From NCBI RefSeq assembly GCF_000758945.1, contig NZ_JRND01000019.1, forward strand, positions 18,244 to 82,243: a stretch of DNA of 64,000 nucleotides. Direction: 5' to 3'. This DNA comes from Lancefieldella parvula_C (GTDB taxonomy: Bacteria > Actinomycetota > Coriobacteriia > Coriobacteriales > Atopobiaceae). Shown here in pieces: positions 8,474 through 17,248 of this stretch; position 1 is the stretch's first letter, and the number at the start of each line of letters is the position of its first letter. A program made the translations under genes and the position numbers. The notes under the pieces were generated by a model, which was not told the origin of the DNA, ran no database searches, and saw only the letters and a list, made by a program, of their open reading frames with translations.

Positions 8474-9391
8474 CTACTCAGCCTGCTGAGACTTCTTCTG
8501 AGCCGCATCAAGATCGCGATGGAAAAGCGTTACGCGATATCCCTGGCTGGTAAGATGCTCTGCCGTAGCACGTGCGATTGCAACACTTCTATGCTGGCCG
8601 CCTGTACAACCTACCGCAATAGAGAGCAAACTCTTGCCTTCCTGCACATAGCCAGGCATAACCACGTCAAGCAACTCAAACCAAGACTTAAGGAATTTCT
8701 TGGTAGTGCCATGCGTAAGGACAAACTGAGCTACTGGCTCGTCAAGGCCGGTAAGTGGCCTGAGCCCTGGATCATAGTAAGGATTAGGCAGGAAGCGCAC
8801 GTCAATCATAAGGTCAGCCTCAACGGGCAAACCATTTTTGAAGCCAAAGGAAAATACGCTGACATCCATGAGCTGCTGTTCAGCAAGCTCTGAAAATGCA
8901 CGACGAAGACGGCTCTTGAGCGTATTAGTACGCATAGATGAGGTATCTAGGACCACATCTGCCAGCGCTTTTATGTCCTGTAGCTGTGCGCGTTCCTTAG
9001 AAATTGCAGATGAGAGATTTTCTCCCTCCTGCGCTAAAGGATGACGACGGCGATTCTCGCTATAGCGACGCATAAGTACTTCGTCTGAGGAGTCCAGATA
9101 AACAATCTTGTACGTGAGCTCGTGATCTGCAAGAGACTTCAGAGCTTCAGAGATGTCATCAAAAAGACCTTGCGAGCGCAAATCGCAGGTAACGGCCAAG
9201 TGGCGGCCAACACCTGTGTTAATGCCCACAAGGTTAGAAAGCTGCAAAATAAGAGCTGGTGGCAGGTTATCAATACAGAAATAACCCATGTCCTCAAACA
9301 CATGAAGCGCCTGCGTGCGACCCGATCCAGACATACCCGTAATAATGACAATGTCGGGAATAACTGAAGGTGTAGGATCGTTTTTCTTCAC
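8474..9391 (-). CDS. rapZ: RapZ/YvcJ-family nucleotide-binding protein
   Basis: A 305-residue P-loop protein with Walker A GMSGSGRTQ at residues 19-27 (Arg replaces the usual Lys-containing stretch end seen as GxxGxGKS/T), a central segment DSSDEVLMRRYSENRRRHPL, and the conserved C-terminal domain with GCTGGQHRSV. In E. coli RapZ binds small RNAs that control GlmS and hence amino-sugar supply; in Gram-positives YvcJ hydrolyses nucleotides. It starts with GTG, five nt after AAGGAG. The nan genes end only 46 nt upstream with no obvious terminator, so reading through into rapZ-whiA is possible. Confidence 0.92.
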   Translation of the reverse strand: MKKNDPTPSVIPDIVIITGMSGSGRTQALHVFEDMGYFCIDNLPPALILQLSNLVGINTGVGRHLAVTCDLRSQGLFDDISEALKSLADHELTYKIVYLDSSDEVLMRRYSENRRRHPLAQEGENLSSAISKERAQLQDIKALADVVLDTSSMRTNTLKSRLRRAFSELAEQQLMDVSVFSFGFKNGLPVEADLMIDVRFLPNPYYDPGLRPLTGLDEPVAQFVLTHGTTKKFLKSWFELLDVVMPGYVQEGKSLLSIAVGCTGGQHRSVAIARATAEHLTSQGYRVTLFHRDLDAAQKKSQQAE

Positions 9392-9437
9392 AGGCGCTCC
9401 TTAAATACGTGACGAGAAAACCTTACCGCTCCAAGCG

Positions 9438-10127
9438 TTAATCCTCAAGTGCTGCAGCAAACCAAGAGGTAATTGAAGTTGGATGTGTAATGGCTGTACC
9501 TGAAACAACTGCCCAAGCGCCTGCATCCAGAGCATCTTTTGCGTCTTGTGGTGTGTGGACGTGACCCTCGCAAATAATGGCAATACCTGGGAATTCAGTG
9601 GTTGCCTGCTTGAGAAGAGCAATGTCAGGACCATCGTCAAGCGTTGTATCAATAGCAGCCTTGTTGTGAGAAAGTGTGGTTGAAACAAGGTCACAACCAG
9701 CAGCAACAGCGCGACGAATATCATCCATAGTCATGCAGTCAGCCATAATCAGCACGTCAGACTCTGCGCGCAGAGCTGCAACGGTCTCTTTAAAGGTTCT
9801 ACCATCTGGCCTTGGACGGTCTGTTGCATCCAGGGCAACAACATCTGCGCCAGCATGAATACAAGCACGCGCATGACGAAGCGTAGGAGTAATGTAGACG
9901 CCTTCATGACCCTCTTTCCAGAGGCCAATAACAGGAATTTCAACTCTGCCTTTAATGGCAGAGATGTCAGACAAACCCTGGCACCTAATAGCTGCTGCGC
10001 CGCCAAGTTCACAAGCGCGAGCAATCTGAGCCATGGTCTCTGGATGCCTCATAGGCTCACCAGGATACGCCTGGACGCTGACAATGAGTTTTCCTTTAAG
10101 TGACTCAACAAGCTCTGAATATGCCAC
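9438..10127 (-). CDS. nanE: N-acetylmannosamine-6-phosphate 2-epimerase
   Basis: Converts ManNAc-6-P to GlcNAc-6-P in sialic acid breakdown. The 229-residue TIM barrel shows the NanE landmarks: IVSVQAYPGEPMRHPE near the N-terminus, GVYITPT, VVALDATDRPRPDG (catalytic region) and the phosphate-binding ICEGHVHTP/VVSGTAITHP loops. The start is GTG with GAGGAG six nt upstream. It is the last gene of the minus-strand sat-axe-nan operon. nagA and nagB, the next steps, are not in the window. Confidence 0.95.
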   Translation of the reverse strand: MAYSELVESLKGKLIVSVQAYPGEPMRHPETMAQIARACELGGAAAIRCQGLSDISAIKGRVEIPVIGLWKEGHEGVYITPTLRHARACIHAGADVVALDATDRPRPDGRTFKETVAALRAESDVLIMADCMTMDDIRRAVAAGCDLVSTTLSHNKAAIDTTLDDGPDIALLKQATTEFPGIAIICEGHVHTPQDAKDALDAGAWAVVSGTAITHPTSITSWFAAALED

Positions 10128-10191
10128 GGTATTCTCCTCACAAGAATGTACGTACGTTAAAGGTATGTGTCTTTGCGGCGTGCTGGATCAA

Positions 10192-10237
10192 CAAGCCAAG
10201 TCAGCAAGCCAAGTCAGCAAGCTATTAGTGACTTGGC
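10192..10237 (-). repeat. Duplicated 13-mer forming a hairpin between nanK and nanE
   Basis: CAAGCCAAGTCAG occurs twice in tandem (10192-10204 and 10205-10217). GCCAAGTCA at 10208-10216 can pair with TGACTTGGC at 10229-10237, and the first copy offers an alternative partner. No T-run follows on the minus strand, so it looks more like an RNA processing or stability element than a terminator. Confidence 0.6.
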
Positions 10238-10246
10238 GCTTCTTGC

Positions 10247-11236
10247 CTAAAGACGTGTCTCTAAATAGCCGGGTAGAACAAGGTTTTCTGCAGCGCCAAT
10301 AAGAGGGGCTTCTCCACCAAGCGTGCCCTTCACAATAGGTGTTGCCTGAACAGGAGGCATGGCCTGCAGCTTAAATGCAGCTTCAAGTGCCTCGTGCCAG
10401 TACTTACCGCACTCTGCAACAGAGCCAGACAGGATGATGACAGAAGGGTCAAGCATATTGCACATGCTGCCCAAAACCTCACCAAGTGCGCGGCCTGAGC
10501 GCTCCTCTGCAGCCTGAGCGATCTTCTCGCCAGCAAGGGCCCTGCGGTCAATCTCAGCGCCATCAAGAGCAGAACCGTCTTCAAGTGTGTCGGAGCCACC
10601 AAGGCGGACGTACTCGCGAATAATGCCAGGACCTGCGGAAACAGGCTCAAGGTGAGAAGTTCCACCACAAGGACAATCAACGCCTGCAGCTGCTGGAGTT
10701 GCAACGTGACCAATGTGACCAGCCTCGTCGTGAGCACCCAGCATCAAGATGCCGTGGTTCACAAAAGCGCCACCAATACCCGTGCCAACTGCTACGGTTA
10801 GAACGCTGTCTTTGCCGTGGCCAGCACCGTGACGAGCCTCGCCCAGAGCATGAGCGTGAACGTCATTGAGGACGCTGCAGGAAAGGTCAAACTCGCTGGT
10901 AACTGCAGAGCCAAGAGCGGTTCCGCCCCAGCCGGGCATAAGCTCATTTGCGTAGGTAATGTCGCCCGTACGAGGGTCAACAACACCAGCAGAAGAAATA
11001 CCCACGCCAGAGATAGTAAGGCCCAGCTCTTCTGCGCGAGCAAGTGCCTCTCTAATTGCCTGGAGAACGGTGGCAAGAACCTGCTTGCCACCCTCATTTG
11101 CGTTAGTTGGGACCTTCTTTACGGACTGGACGTTTGGAGCGTCAGTGCCGTTAAGGGTGACTATGCCACAGGCGATTTTTGTGCCGCCAATATCAACGGT
11201 GCAAACATGTGTTGGAGAAACAAACTTAGAGTCCAT
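10247..11236 (-). CDS. nanK: ROK-family N-acetylmannosamine kinase
   Basis: Phosphorylates ManNAc to ManNAc-6-P with ATP. The 329-residue protein has the ROK ATP-binding start DIGGTKIACGIV (from residue 15), the catalytic-base region SCSVLNDVHAHALGEARHG, the ROK signature with HIGHV, and zinc ligands in CPCGGTSHLEP. ROK kinases differ in sugar choice; placement between nanA and nanE argues for ManNAc rather than glucose. It lies 15 nt downstream of nanA. Confidence 0.88.
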   Translation of the reverse strand: MDSKFVSPTHVCTVDIGGTKIACGIVTLNGTDAPNVQSVKKVPTNANEGGKQVLATVLQAIREALARAEELGLTISGVGISSAGVVDPRTGDITYANELMPGWGGTALGSAVTSEFDLSCSVLNDVHAHALGEARHGAGHGKDSVLTVAVGTGIGGAFVNHGILMLGAHDEAGHIGHVATPAAAGVDCPCGGTSHLEPVSAGPGIIREYVRLGGSDTLEDGSALDGAEIDRRALAGEKIAQAAEERSGRALGEVLGSMCNMLDPSVIILSGSVAECGKYWHEALEAAFKLQAMPPVQATPIVKGTLGGEAPLIGAAENLVLPGYLETRL

Positions 11237-11251
11237 GGTGTCCCCTCTTGT

Positions 11252-12175
11252 TTAGAGAAGGCCGTTTGCAATAAGAACCTGCTTGATTGCCTCACGGTTC
11301 TGGCCATCAAGTGGCTTAACAGGACGAGGCATCTGGTCAGAATCAAAGATTCCCATGAGGTTAAGTGCGCACTTGAATGCGCCAACGCCAGCACCATAGC
11401 CCTGAACGCCTGAAGTGACATCAAAGATGTGGGAAATCTCGTTGAGTCGGTCCTGCTCACGCTTGACCTCTGCCCAGTTACCTTCCTGAGCTGCCTTCCA
11501 CATGCGGACGTAGCCCTCTGGCTCAACATTAGCAAGACCAGGGACAGAACCGTCAGCGCCAGAAAGAAGAGCGCCGTCAACAACAATCTCGTGACCAGTC
11601 AGAAGGGTCAGAGGGTGACCGTTCTTCTCGTTCTCCTGAACAAGATACCTGAAGGAAACGTCATCGCCAGAAGAGTCTTTAACGCCTGCAAGAACGCCCT
11701 CTGCGCCCAGGCGAGCAAGCATCTTCCAAGGAAGCTTGGTGTGAACGCAGACAGGAATATCGTATGCAAACAGAGGTGCGTCCAGCTCCTGGTGAAGGAT
11801 GCGGAAGTGCTCCTCAATATCAGCTGGGCCACCAAGTGCGTAGAAAGGAGCGGTTGCTACAAGAGCATCTGCACCCAGTGCGAGGGCACGACGACCGTGC
11901 TCCAGGACGCGCTCGGTCTCGGTATCAATGATGCCCACAAGGACCGGAACGCGGTGGTCAACAATGCGGACAGCCTCGCGAACAATCTGATCACGACGCT
12001 CATCAGTTGCAAAGACAACCTCGCCAGAAGAGCCAAGGAAGAACAGGCCGTCTACGCCAGCCTCAATGAGACGGTTAATGGAGCGCTCAAACGACACAAC
12101 ATCAAGCTGATGATCTGGGGTATCTGGGGTTACAACTGGTGGAACAACACCGCTAAATGGTACGTTACTGGACAT
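11252..12175 (-). CDS. nanA: DapA-family lyase, probably N-acetylneuraminate lyase
   Basis: A 307-residue class I aldolase. The Schiff-base lysine is K166 in LAGVKDSSG and the catalytic tyrosine is Y138 in LFAYDIP, matching the Tyr137/Lys165 pair of E. coli NanA. The carboxylate-binding loop reads FLGSSGEV rather than the common GSTGE, so a 2-keto-3-deoxy sugar acid aldolase cannot be excluded from sequence alone. Position directly upstream of nanK and nanE strongly favours cleavage of Neu5Ac to ManNAc and pyruvate. A 117-nt gap upstream may hold a secondary promoter. Confidence 0.82.
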   Translation of the reverse strand: MSSNVPFSGVVPPVVTPDTPDHQLDVVSFERSINRLIEAGVDGLFFLGSSGEVVFATDERRDQIVREAVRIVDHRVPVLVGIIDTETERVLEHGRRALALGADALVATAPFYALGGPADIEEHFRILHQELDAPLFAYDIPVCVHTKLPWKMLARLGAEGVLAGVKDSSGDDVSFRYLVQENEKNGHPLTLLTGHEIVVDGALLSGADGSVPGLANVEPEGYVRMWKAAQEGNWAEVKREQDRLNEISHIFDVTSGVQGYGAGVGAFKCALNLMGIFDSDQMPRPVKPLDGQNREAIKQVLIANGLL

Positions 12176-12192
12176 GCTTTATCCTTTCACAC

Positions 12193-12286
12193 GTTGGAAA
12201 ATCCAACTGGTTTCATACAACAATGTACTGAAGTAGCCGACCAAAGCATTGATCAAAAGCAACTTCAAAGAACCTACGTAATTATA
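12193..12286 (-). promoter_or_regulatory. Candidate secondary promoter and operator ahead of nanA
   Basis: The 117-nt gap upstream of nanA holds a perfect TATAAT on the minus strand at 12281-12286, without a clear -35 partner. Downstream are the palindrome TTGATCAA (12249-12256) and an inverted repeat GTTGGA-N3-TCCAAC (12193-12207) 18 nt before the ATG. This is suggestive only; no transcription start is known. Confidence 0.35.
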
Positions 12287-12292
12287 GTCCGC

Positions 12293-13279
12293 TTAGTTAT
12301 GACAAAGTTCTGATATAACCTCGCAGAGATAGTTGATTTGCTCGTTCTCAAATTGATTGATGCGCTCGTGCCCAAACTTGGGGTACACACGCATCTCTTT
12401 CTGCCCCGGCAGGCGATTGTACAGCGCAAACATTCCCTCAGTTGGTGCACTCTGGTCCAGCAGGGCCGTTCCGATAAGCGCGGGCACTCGCACCAGCTCG
12501 GCCGCGCACGCGCTGTCGAGAAGACCAACCGCGTCGATAGCTGCATCTGACTGCGGAGTGTCTCCGCACCCAACATGTGCGCGCAGGGTTGTTGCGTTGT
12601 CGGCAAAGAGCGGATTCAGCGCCATGGTAGCGCTCACTTCCTTGGGCAAAAGCGCAGCCGCAAACAAAGCCTGCGAGCCGCCTAGACCTTCTCCCCAGAT
12701 GACGGTTGTGCGCCCGAGGAAGCGCGAGGCAACCGCGGTGGTTACCAGCGCGTCGTCGATGAGCTGCTTGAGCGTGGAGGATGCGGCGTCATCCGGGTTG
12801 ATGAGTGCGTGAGCAAGCTCCTCTGCGGTAAGCGCTCCCCTCCAAGCGTCTTTGAGCTGGGCTGCGCATGGACGAGCTTCCAGGGCCACAACGGGCAGAC
12901 CAAGTGCCGAGAAGCGCAAAAGGTGCAGCCAGCTGCGCACTCCCCGACCAAGATCGGAGAAGAGCGCCACTGCTGGCAGCTCTGTCGTTGCTGACGGCTC
13001 AGCCGCCGGCAGGGCCTCTACTGCGGTGATCAGCTCTGCCGCCGATGCACCCGCTGGGAGAACGACACGAGCGCTCAGTTGCGTCTGGTCAGTTGAGGTA
13101 AAGGTAAGGCGCTTAAACGTTGCAGTCTGGGTAGCGGACGGAAGCTCAACCACACTCTCTACGTGCGCATTTTGTGCAAACGCTACAGATGGCTCCCAAA
13201 ATGATTCAAAGTTTGATGGTCTAAGCCAAGCGCCTCGATAAGAGCGAGCATCTTCAAGTCTTTGTGTTAAACCCCTCAT
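12293..13279 (-). CDS. AXE1-like esterase paralog lacking the catalytic serine
   Basis: A 328-residue alpha/beta-hydrolase related to the gene just upstream. Aligning by eye, the partner's nucleophile elbow GASQGGG corresponds here to GEGLGGS, so the serine is replaced by glycine. The acid (TALLDQSAPTEG, partner TGLDDPVVPPEA) and the histidine (YPKFGHERIN, partner YPGYAHEEIG) are kept. The usual RGxGxS region is also degraded and an Ala-rich insert lies near residues 78-95. It overlaps the partner by ATGA, so the two are translationally coupled. GC content and Ala content look higher than in neighbours. It may be an inactive partner, a binding protein, or an esterase with a shifted nucleophile; the fold call is firm, activity is unknown. 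Confidence 0.75.
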   Translation of the reverse strand: MRGLTQRLEDARSYRGAWLRPSNFESFWEPSVAFAQNAHVESVVELPSATQTATFKRLTFTSTDQTQLSARVVLPAGASAAELITAVEALPAAEPSATTELPAVALFSDLGRGVRSWLHLLRFSALGLPVVALEARPCAAQLKDAWRGALTAEELAHALINPDDAASSTLKQLIDDALVTTAVASRFLGRTTVIWGEGLGGSQALFAAALLPKEVSATMALNPLFADNATTLRAHVGCGDTPQSDAAIDAVGLLDSACAAELVRVPALIGTALLDQSAPTEGMFALYNRLPGQKEMRVYPKFGHERINQFENEQINYLCEVISELCHN

Positions 13280-14316
13280 GCTTTCACCTCGCCTTCTGCT
13301 TGAGCGGGAAATGACGAGTTCAACTCTTCAAGAGCTTGCTCTCCCTTGTCTGAGCAGAAGAAGTCAATGATTTTATCGTCAAAATCGCCAATCTCTTCAT
13401 GCGCATACCCGGGATACAACAAGTGTCTCTTTGGGCAGGTCAAGGCATTGTAAGCTGCAAGCTGAGCCTCTGGAGGAACTACCGGATCATCAAGTCCGGT
13501 GCCAAAAAGCACAGGACAGGTAACCAGGCGTGCAAAATTAGCTGAATCAATATAGGCAAGCTTTGCAAAGACCTCATCAACGCGAGAACCATCTGCGTCA
13601 AACCAGCGGGAATAATAACGGATGCCCTCGTAGGCAACCTCATCAGCATTAAGTTCCCACACACACCTAAAATCAGTGAGGAAGGGGTAAAGAATTGCTG
13701 CCCTGTTGATGAGGCCTTGGTTAAGTGCGCAGGTGGCAAGGCCAATTCCGCCACCCTGCGAGGCGCCGTTTACAAAAACGCGATCTGTATCAATTCCTTC
13801 AAGCTGGCGAACAATTCTGCAGAGCAAGCGAATATTCTGATACAAATGAACAAAGTAAAGGTCCTCTACAGGTCCATCTAGTCCGAGCACCAAGTGACCC
13901 GAGACGGTAGTGCTCTTATATGAGCTTCCGTCCAAACTACGACCACCCTGCCCAGGGTTATCAAGCGCAATGAGCGAGCAGCCCAAGCCTAAAAATGAGC
14001 TCTGCTCAAACCAGCTGCGAGAAGATCCTGGATAGCCATGGAACTGTAAAACAAGCGGAGTTTGTACATCTAAGGCAGTCTGTGGACGCAGGTACTTTGC
14101 GTAGACTTCCGCACCATCAATGCCTACAAATGTAAGATCAAAAAAATGAGCTGAAGCAGTTGACGTGACCTCTGTTGAAGGAACAATCTGCCAGCTGAGA
14201 GGAGCGTTATCTGCTTCCTCCATACGTGCCTTCCAAAACGCCTCAAAATCCGAAGGATAGGGCGTCAAAGCATGAGCTGCCTTCAATTCTGCAAGCTCAA
14301 GCGTTTCTTGGTGCAT
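13276..14316 (-). CDS. AXE1-family acetyl esterase, probably sialate O-acetylesterase
   Basis: A 346-residue cytosolic (no signal peptide) alpha/beta-hydrolase of the acetyl xylan esterase/cephalosporin C deacetylase family. Visible are the oxyanion region QFHGYPGSS, DNPGQGGRS, the nucleophile Ser in VNGASQGGGIG, the acid in TGLDDPVVPP and the base in YPGYAHEEI. The ATG at 14316 is chosen because AGGTGG precedes it; a longer frame to 14367 would run through a terminator hairpin. In pneumococcus an AXE1-family enzyme from the nan region is reported to remove O-acetyl groups from sialic acid. Placement between sat transporter and nanA supports the same role here; xylan as substrate is unlikely in this setting. 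Confidence 0.85.
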   Translation of the reverse strand: MHQETLELAELKAAHALTPYPSDFEAFWKARMEEADNAPLSWQIVPSTEVTSTASAHFFDLTFVGIDGAEVYAKYLRPQTALDVQTPLVLQFHGYPGSSRSWFEQSSFLGLGCSLIALDNPGQGGRSLDGSSYKSTTVSGHLVLGLDGPVEDLYFVHLYQNIRLLCRIVRQLEGIDTDRVFVNGASQGGGIGLATCALNQGLINRAAILYPFLTDFRCVWELNADEVAYEGIRYYSRWFDADGSRVDEVFAKLAYIDSANFARLVTCPVLFGTGLDDPVVPPEAQLAAYNALTCPKRHLLYPGYAHEEIGDFDDKIIDFFCSDKGEQALEELNSSFPAQAEGEVKA

Positions 14317-14333
14317 TGATCCACCTAACAAGC

Positions 14334-14361
14334 TAAAAGAGCGCAGCCTAAGCTGCGCTCT
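14334..14361 (-). terminator. Hairpin terminator between satD and the first esterase
   Basis: AGAGCGCAGC (14338-14347) pairs perfectly with GCTGCGCTCT (14352-14361) around a CTAA loop (plus-strand reading), followed on the minus strand by TTTTAGC. It is a canonical short intrinsic terminator inside the operon, so catabolic genes downstream probably receive only part of the transcripts or have their own promoter. Confidence 0.8.
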
Positions 14362-14382
14362 GGTCAAACAAAAACGAAAGCG

Positions 14383-15204
14383 CTACTCACCCAGTTTTGG
14401 ATGAAGCAAAGATGGCGCAGCACCCAAAAGCGTCTTTGTGTAAGGATCTGTTGGATGCTCAAAGACCTGCTTAGCGGGACCATCTTCCATGATCTGACCA
14501 TGATTCATAACAATGATGCGGTCAGAAACATAGCGAACGGTCTGGATATCGTGCGAAATAAAGATCATCGAGAGACCCAGCTCAGACTTAAGGTCTGTAA
14601 GCAGGTTCAAGATCTGTGCACGAACAGAAACGTCCAATGCGGAAGTAGGCTCGTCAGCAATGATTGCCGATGGATTCAGAGAAAGCGCACGTGCAATAGC
14701 AACACGCTGACGCTGACCACCAGAAAGCTGACCAGGAAGGGCGCGAAGTGCTGAATGTGGCAGTCCAACCAGGCTGACCAGCTCATTAATACGGGCTTCT
14801 CGCTCCTGCTCTGTTCCTACCTTATGTACCAGCAGTGGATCCATAAGCTGATCTTTAACAATCATGCGAGGGTTAAGAGCAGTTGCTGGGTCCTGGAAAA
14901 CAACGGAGACAACGCGGCCAATCTGCTTCCTGAGCTCTGGAGTACGCTTGGTAACATCCATTCCCTTGAAGTACACATGACCAGACGTTGGTGACTGAAG
15001 ACCACACATGACATTTGCGGTAGTGGACTTTCCGCAGCCAGACTCACCAACAATACCAATGGTCTCGCCAGGCATAAGCTTGAGAGAAACATTCTGTACT
15101 GCGTGGACCTTATTAGGCTTAAAGATTGAGCCAGTACGCGTCTTAAACGTAACCGAAATATCATCGAGGAAGATAATTGGCTGCTCTTCAGTTGTTGTAG
15201 CCAT
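14383..15204 (-). CDS. satD: Sialic acid ABC transporter ATPase, SatD/OppF type
   Basis: A 273-residue ATPase with Walker A GESGCGKST, Q-loop VFQDPATALNP, signature LSGGQRQRVAIARAL, Walker B AIIADEPTSALD and switch histidine in FISHDI. It belongs to the peptide/nickel (OppF) class. Its ATG abuts the stop codon of the fused permease-ATPase gene. Together with that gene it supplies the two nucleotide-binding sites. The sialic acid role rests on operon context and on similarity of layout to the SatABCD system of Haemophilus ducreyi; the family alone would suggest peptides. Confidence 0.85.
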   Translation of the reverse strand: MATTTEEQPIIFLDDISVTFKTRTGSIFKPNKVHAVQNVSLKLMPGETIGIVGESGCGKSTTANVMCGLQSPTSGHVYFKGMDVTKRTPELRKQIGRVVSVVFQDPATALNPRMIVKDQLMDPLLVHKVGTEQEREARINELVSLVGLPHSALRALPGQLSGGQRQRVAIARALSLNPSAIIADEPTSALDVSVRAQILNLLTDLKSELGLSMIFISHDIQTVRYVSDRIIVMNHGQIMEDGPAKQVFEHPTDPYTKTLLGAAPSLLHPKLGE

Positions 15205-17244
15205 TTACCTCACCTCCTTTTGAGAACGCTCAAGGTAAGGCACAAGACCATGCTCTTTCAGATACTCATCAGGCAGCTCGGAGAAACGATGGTGCTTACC
15301 AGGAATCTCCTTAATAACAGGATGTACCTCAAGACCCAAGTCTGGGTGGCTTGAACGAGGAGCAAACCTATCGCCTGTTGGGAAGTCCTCTGGAGAAGGA
15401 ACAGAACCTGGTACCTGGTGAAGTCTGGTACCGTCCTGTGCACCTTCCTCAATGGAAAGAACAGAGCCGAGAAGACCGCGGGTGTACTCGTGAACAGGAT
15501 TGGTCAGAAGCTCAGTAGTAGCTGCCTGCTCAATAACCTGACCTGCGTACATAACGGTAATCTCAGAAGCAACCTCTGCAACAAGTGCAAGGTCGTGGCT
15601 TACAAAGATCATTGCGAAGCCAAGGCGACGCTGGAGGTCATTCAAGAGCTTGATAACCTGCTTCTGAACAGTAACGTCCAGAGCAGTTGTTGGCTCGTCG
15701 CAGATAACCAGTGAAGGATCGCGGGTTAATGCCATAGCAATCAGAACACGCTGACGCTGACCACCAGAAAGCTCATGTGGATAAGACTCAAGTGTACGCT
15801 TTGGATCCAGGCCTACAAGTTCCAGAAGCTCCTCTGCAGAACGGGTGCCTCCCCTGCTAGTAAGCTGCTTCATCTGAGAAGAGATAAGCATGGAAGGGTT
15901 CAAGGAGGACAGAGCGTCCTGGTAGACCATTGCAAGCTCGTGTCCAAGCAACTTGCGATGCTCTTCTTTGGAGAGCTTCAGGAGGTCTTGGTCTTTGTAG
16001 AGAACCTCACCAGTAATAGTCTCTTTTGGATCAGTTAGACCCATGATGACCTTGGTGGTAATAGACTTACCGCAGCCAGACTCGCCAACCAGTGCCATGC
16101 ACTGACCAGGACGAACATCAAAGCTTACGTGGTCAACAACCTTAACGTCTCCGTGAGACTCAAAGCTGATGCAAAGATCCTTAACGCTGAGCAGTGGCTT
16201 TACATCAAAGTCAGGCTTGCGCCTATCAGTTCTGGACAGCTCAACTTCTTTAAGTGCGTTGAGCCTGCGCTCCAGGGACTCTGCCTGCTCTGCGTAGGCA
16301 CGAACTGGATCAGATGCAAGAATGTCATCTGCACGCCTAGAGTCAGAGTTCTCTGTATCAACAGGCGCGCCAGGTGCTGCTGCCATAGCGTCAGTAAGAC
16401 CCTCGGAGAGGATATTCAGTGCCAGGCAGGTCATCATGATGGCCAGACCTGGGAAGAATGCCTGCCACCAACGGCCAGCAAGAACGCCGGCACGAGCATC
16501 AGCCAGGATGTTACCCCATGTAGGAGTTGGCTCTGCAATACCAGCGCCAATAAAGGTCAAAGATGCCTCAAAGATAATTGCGTCTGCTACCAGCGTAACG
16601 GTAAAGACCATGATGGGAGCAATGCAGTTACGAAGAACGTGCTTCCACAAAATCCAAGGTGCACGAGCACCAGAAACAATGGTTGCCCTTACGTAATCCT
16701 CGCCGTACTCACTTACGATGTTTGCACGAACAATACGCGCAATCTGTGGCGTATACATAAAGCCAATGGCAAAGATGATTGAAGGAACGCTGTTACCAAG
16801 AATAGAAACAAAGACTGCTGCAAGAGCAATGCCTGGGAACGACATGATGATGTCGAGCACACGCATGATGACCTCAGAGACAGCCTTTCTAGAAACAGCT
16901 GCAATTGCACCAATAATTGAGCCGCACAGCAGTGCCATACCCGTAGCACCAAAGCCAATGACCAGTGAATACTGACCACCATAAAGCATACGAGAAAGAA
17001 TATCGCGGCCCTTATCGTCAGTACCAAAAATGAATCCATTGCCTGGAGCCTGACGAGCGTTGAAAATCTCAAGTGGGTTATGTGGAGCAATAAAGTTTGC
17101 AAAGACAGAAGCAAGAACAACAAAGACAAGAATGACAAGAGCAATCTTGGAAGCTGTCTTCATCTTCTTGAAGCCACCAAAGGTTGAACCCTTTGCTGCT
17201 GCTTCTTCGAGCTTCTCGACTTGTTTTTTTCTAATTTGTACCAT
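15205..17244 (-). CDS. satC: Fused permease-ATPase of the sialic acid ABC transporter, SatC type
   Basis: A 679-residue fusion. Residues 1-30 are a charged tail. Residues about 31-285 form a DppC-type permease with a helix at 33-52 and an EAA-like loop near 168-205. Residues 290-345 are a charged linker with a short helical segment. Residues 350-679 form a DppD-type ATPase with Walker A GESGCGKS (387-394), signature LSGGQRQRVLIAMAL, Walker B LVICDEPTTALD and a C-terminal oligopeptide-type extension. SatC of the H. ducreyi sialic acid transporter has the same fusion, which supports the assignment. It lies 4 nt after satB and abuts satD. No frameshift is seen; the fusion appears genuine. Confidence 0.88.
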   Translation of the reverse strand: MVQIRKKQVEKLEEAAAKGSTFGGFKKMKTASKIALVILVFVVLASVFANFIAPHNPLEIFNARQAPGNGFIFGTDDKGRDILSRMLYGGQYSLVIGFGATGMALLCGSIIGAIAAVSRKAVSEVIMRVLDIIMSFPGIALAAVFVSILGNSVPSIIFAIGFMYTPQIARIVRANIVSEYGEDYVRATIVSGARAPWILWKHVLRNCIAPIMVFTVTLVADAIIFEASLTFIGAGIAEPTPTWGNILADARAGVLAGRWWQAFFPGLAIMMTCLALNILSEGLTDAMAAAPGAPVDTENSDSRRADDILASDPVRAYAEQAESLERRLNALKEVELSRTDRRKPDFDVKPLLSVKDLCISFESHGDVKVVDHVSFDVRPGQCMALVGESGCGKSITTKVIMGLTDPKETITGEVLYKDQDLLKLSKEEHRKLLGHELAMVYQDALSSLNPSMLISSQMKQLTSRGGTRSAEELLELVGLDPKRTLESYPHELSGGQRQRVLIAMALTRDPSLVICDEPTTALDVTVQKQVIKLLNDLQRRLGFAMIFVSHDLALVAEVASEITVMYAGQVIEQAATTELLTNPVHEYTRGLLGSVLSIEEGAQDGTRLHQVPGSVPSPEDFPTGDRFAPRSSHPDLGLEVHPVIKEIPGKHHRFSELPDEYLKEHGLVPYLERSQKEVR

Positions 17245-17248
17245 CGCA

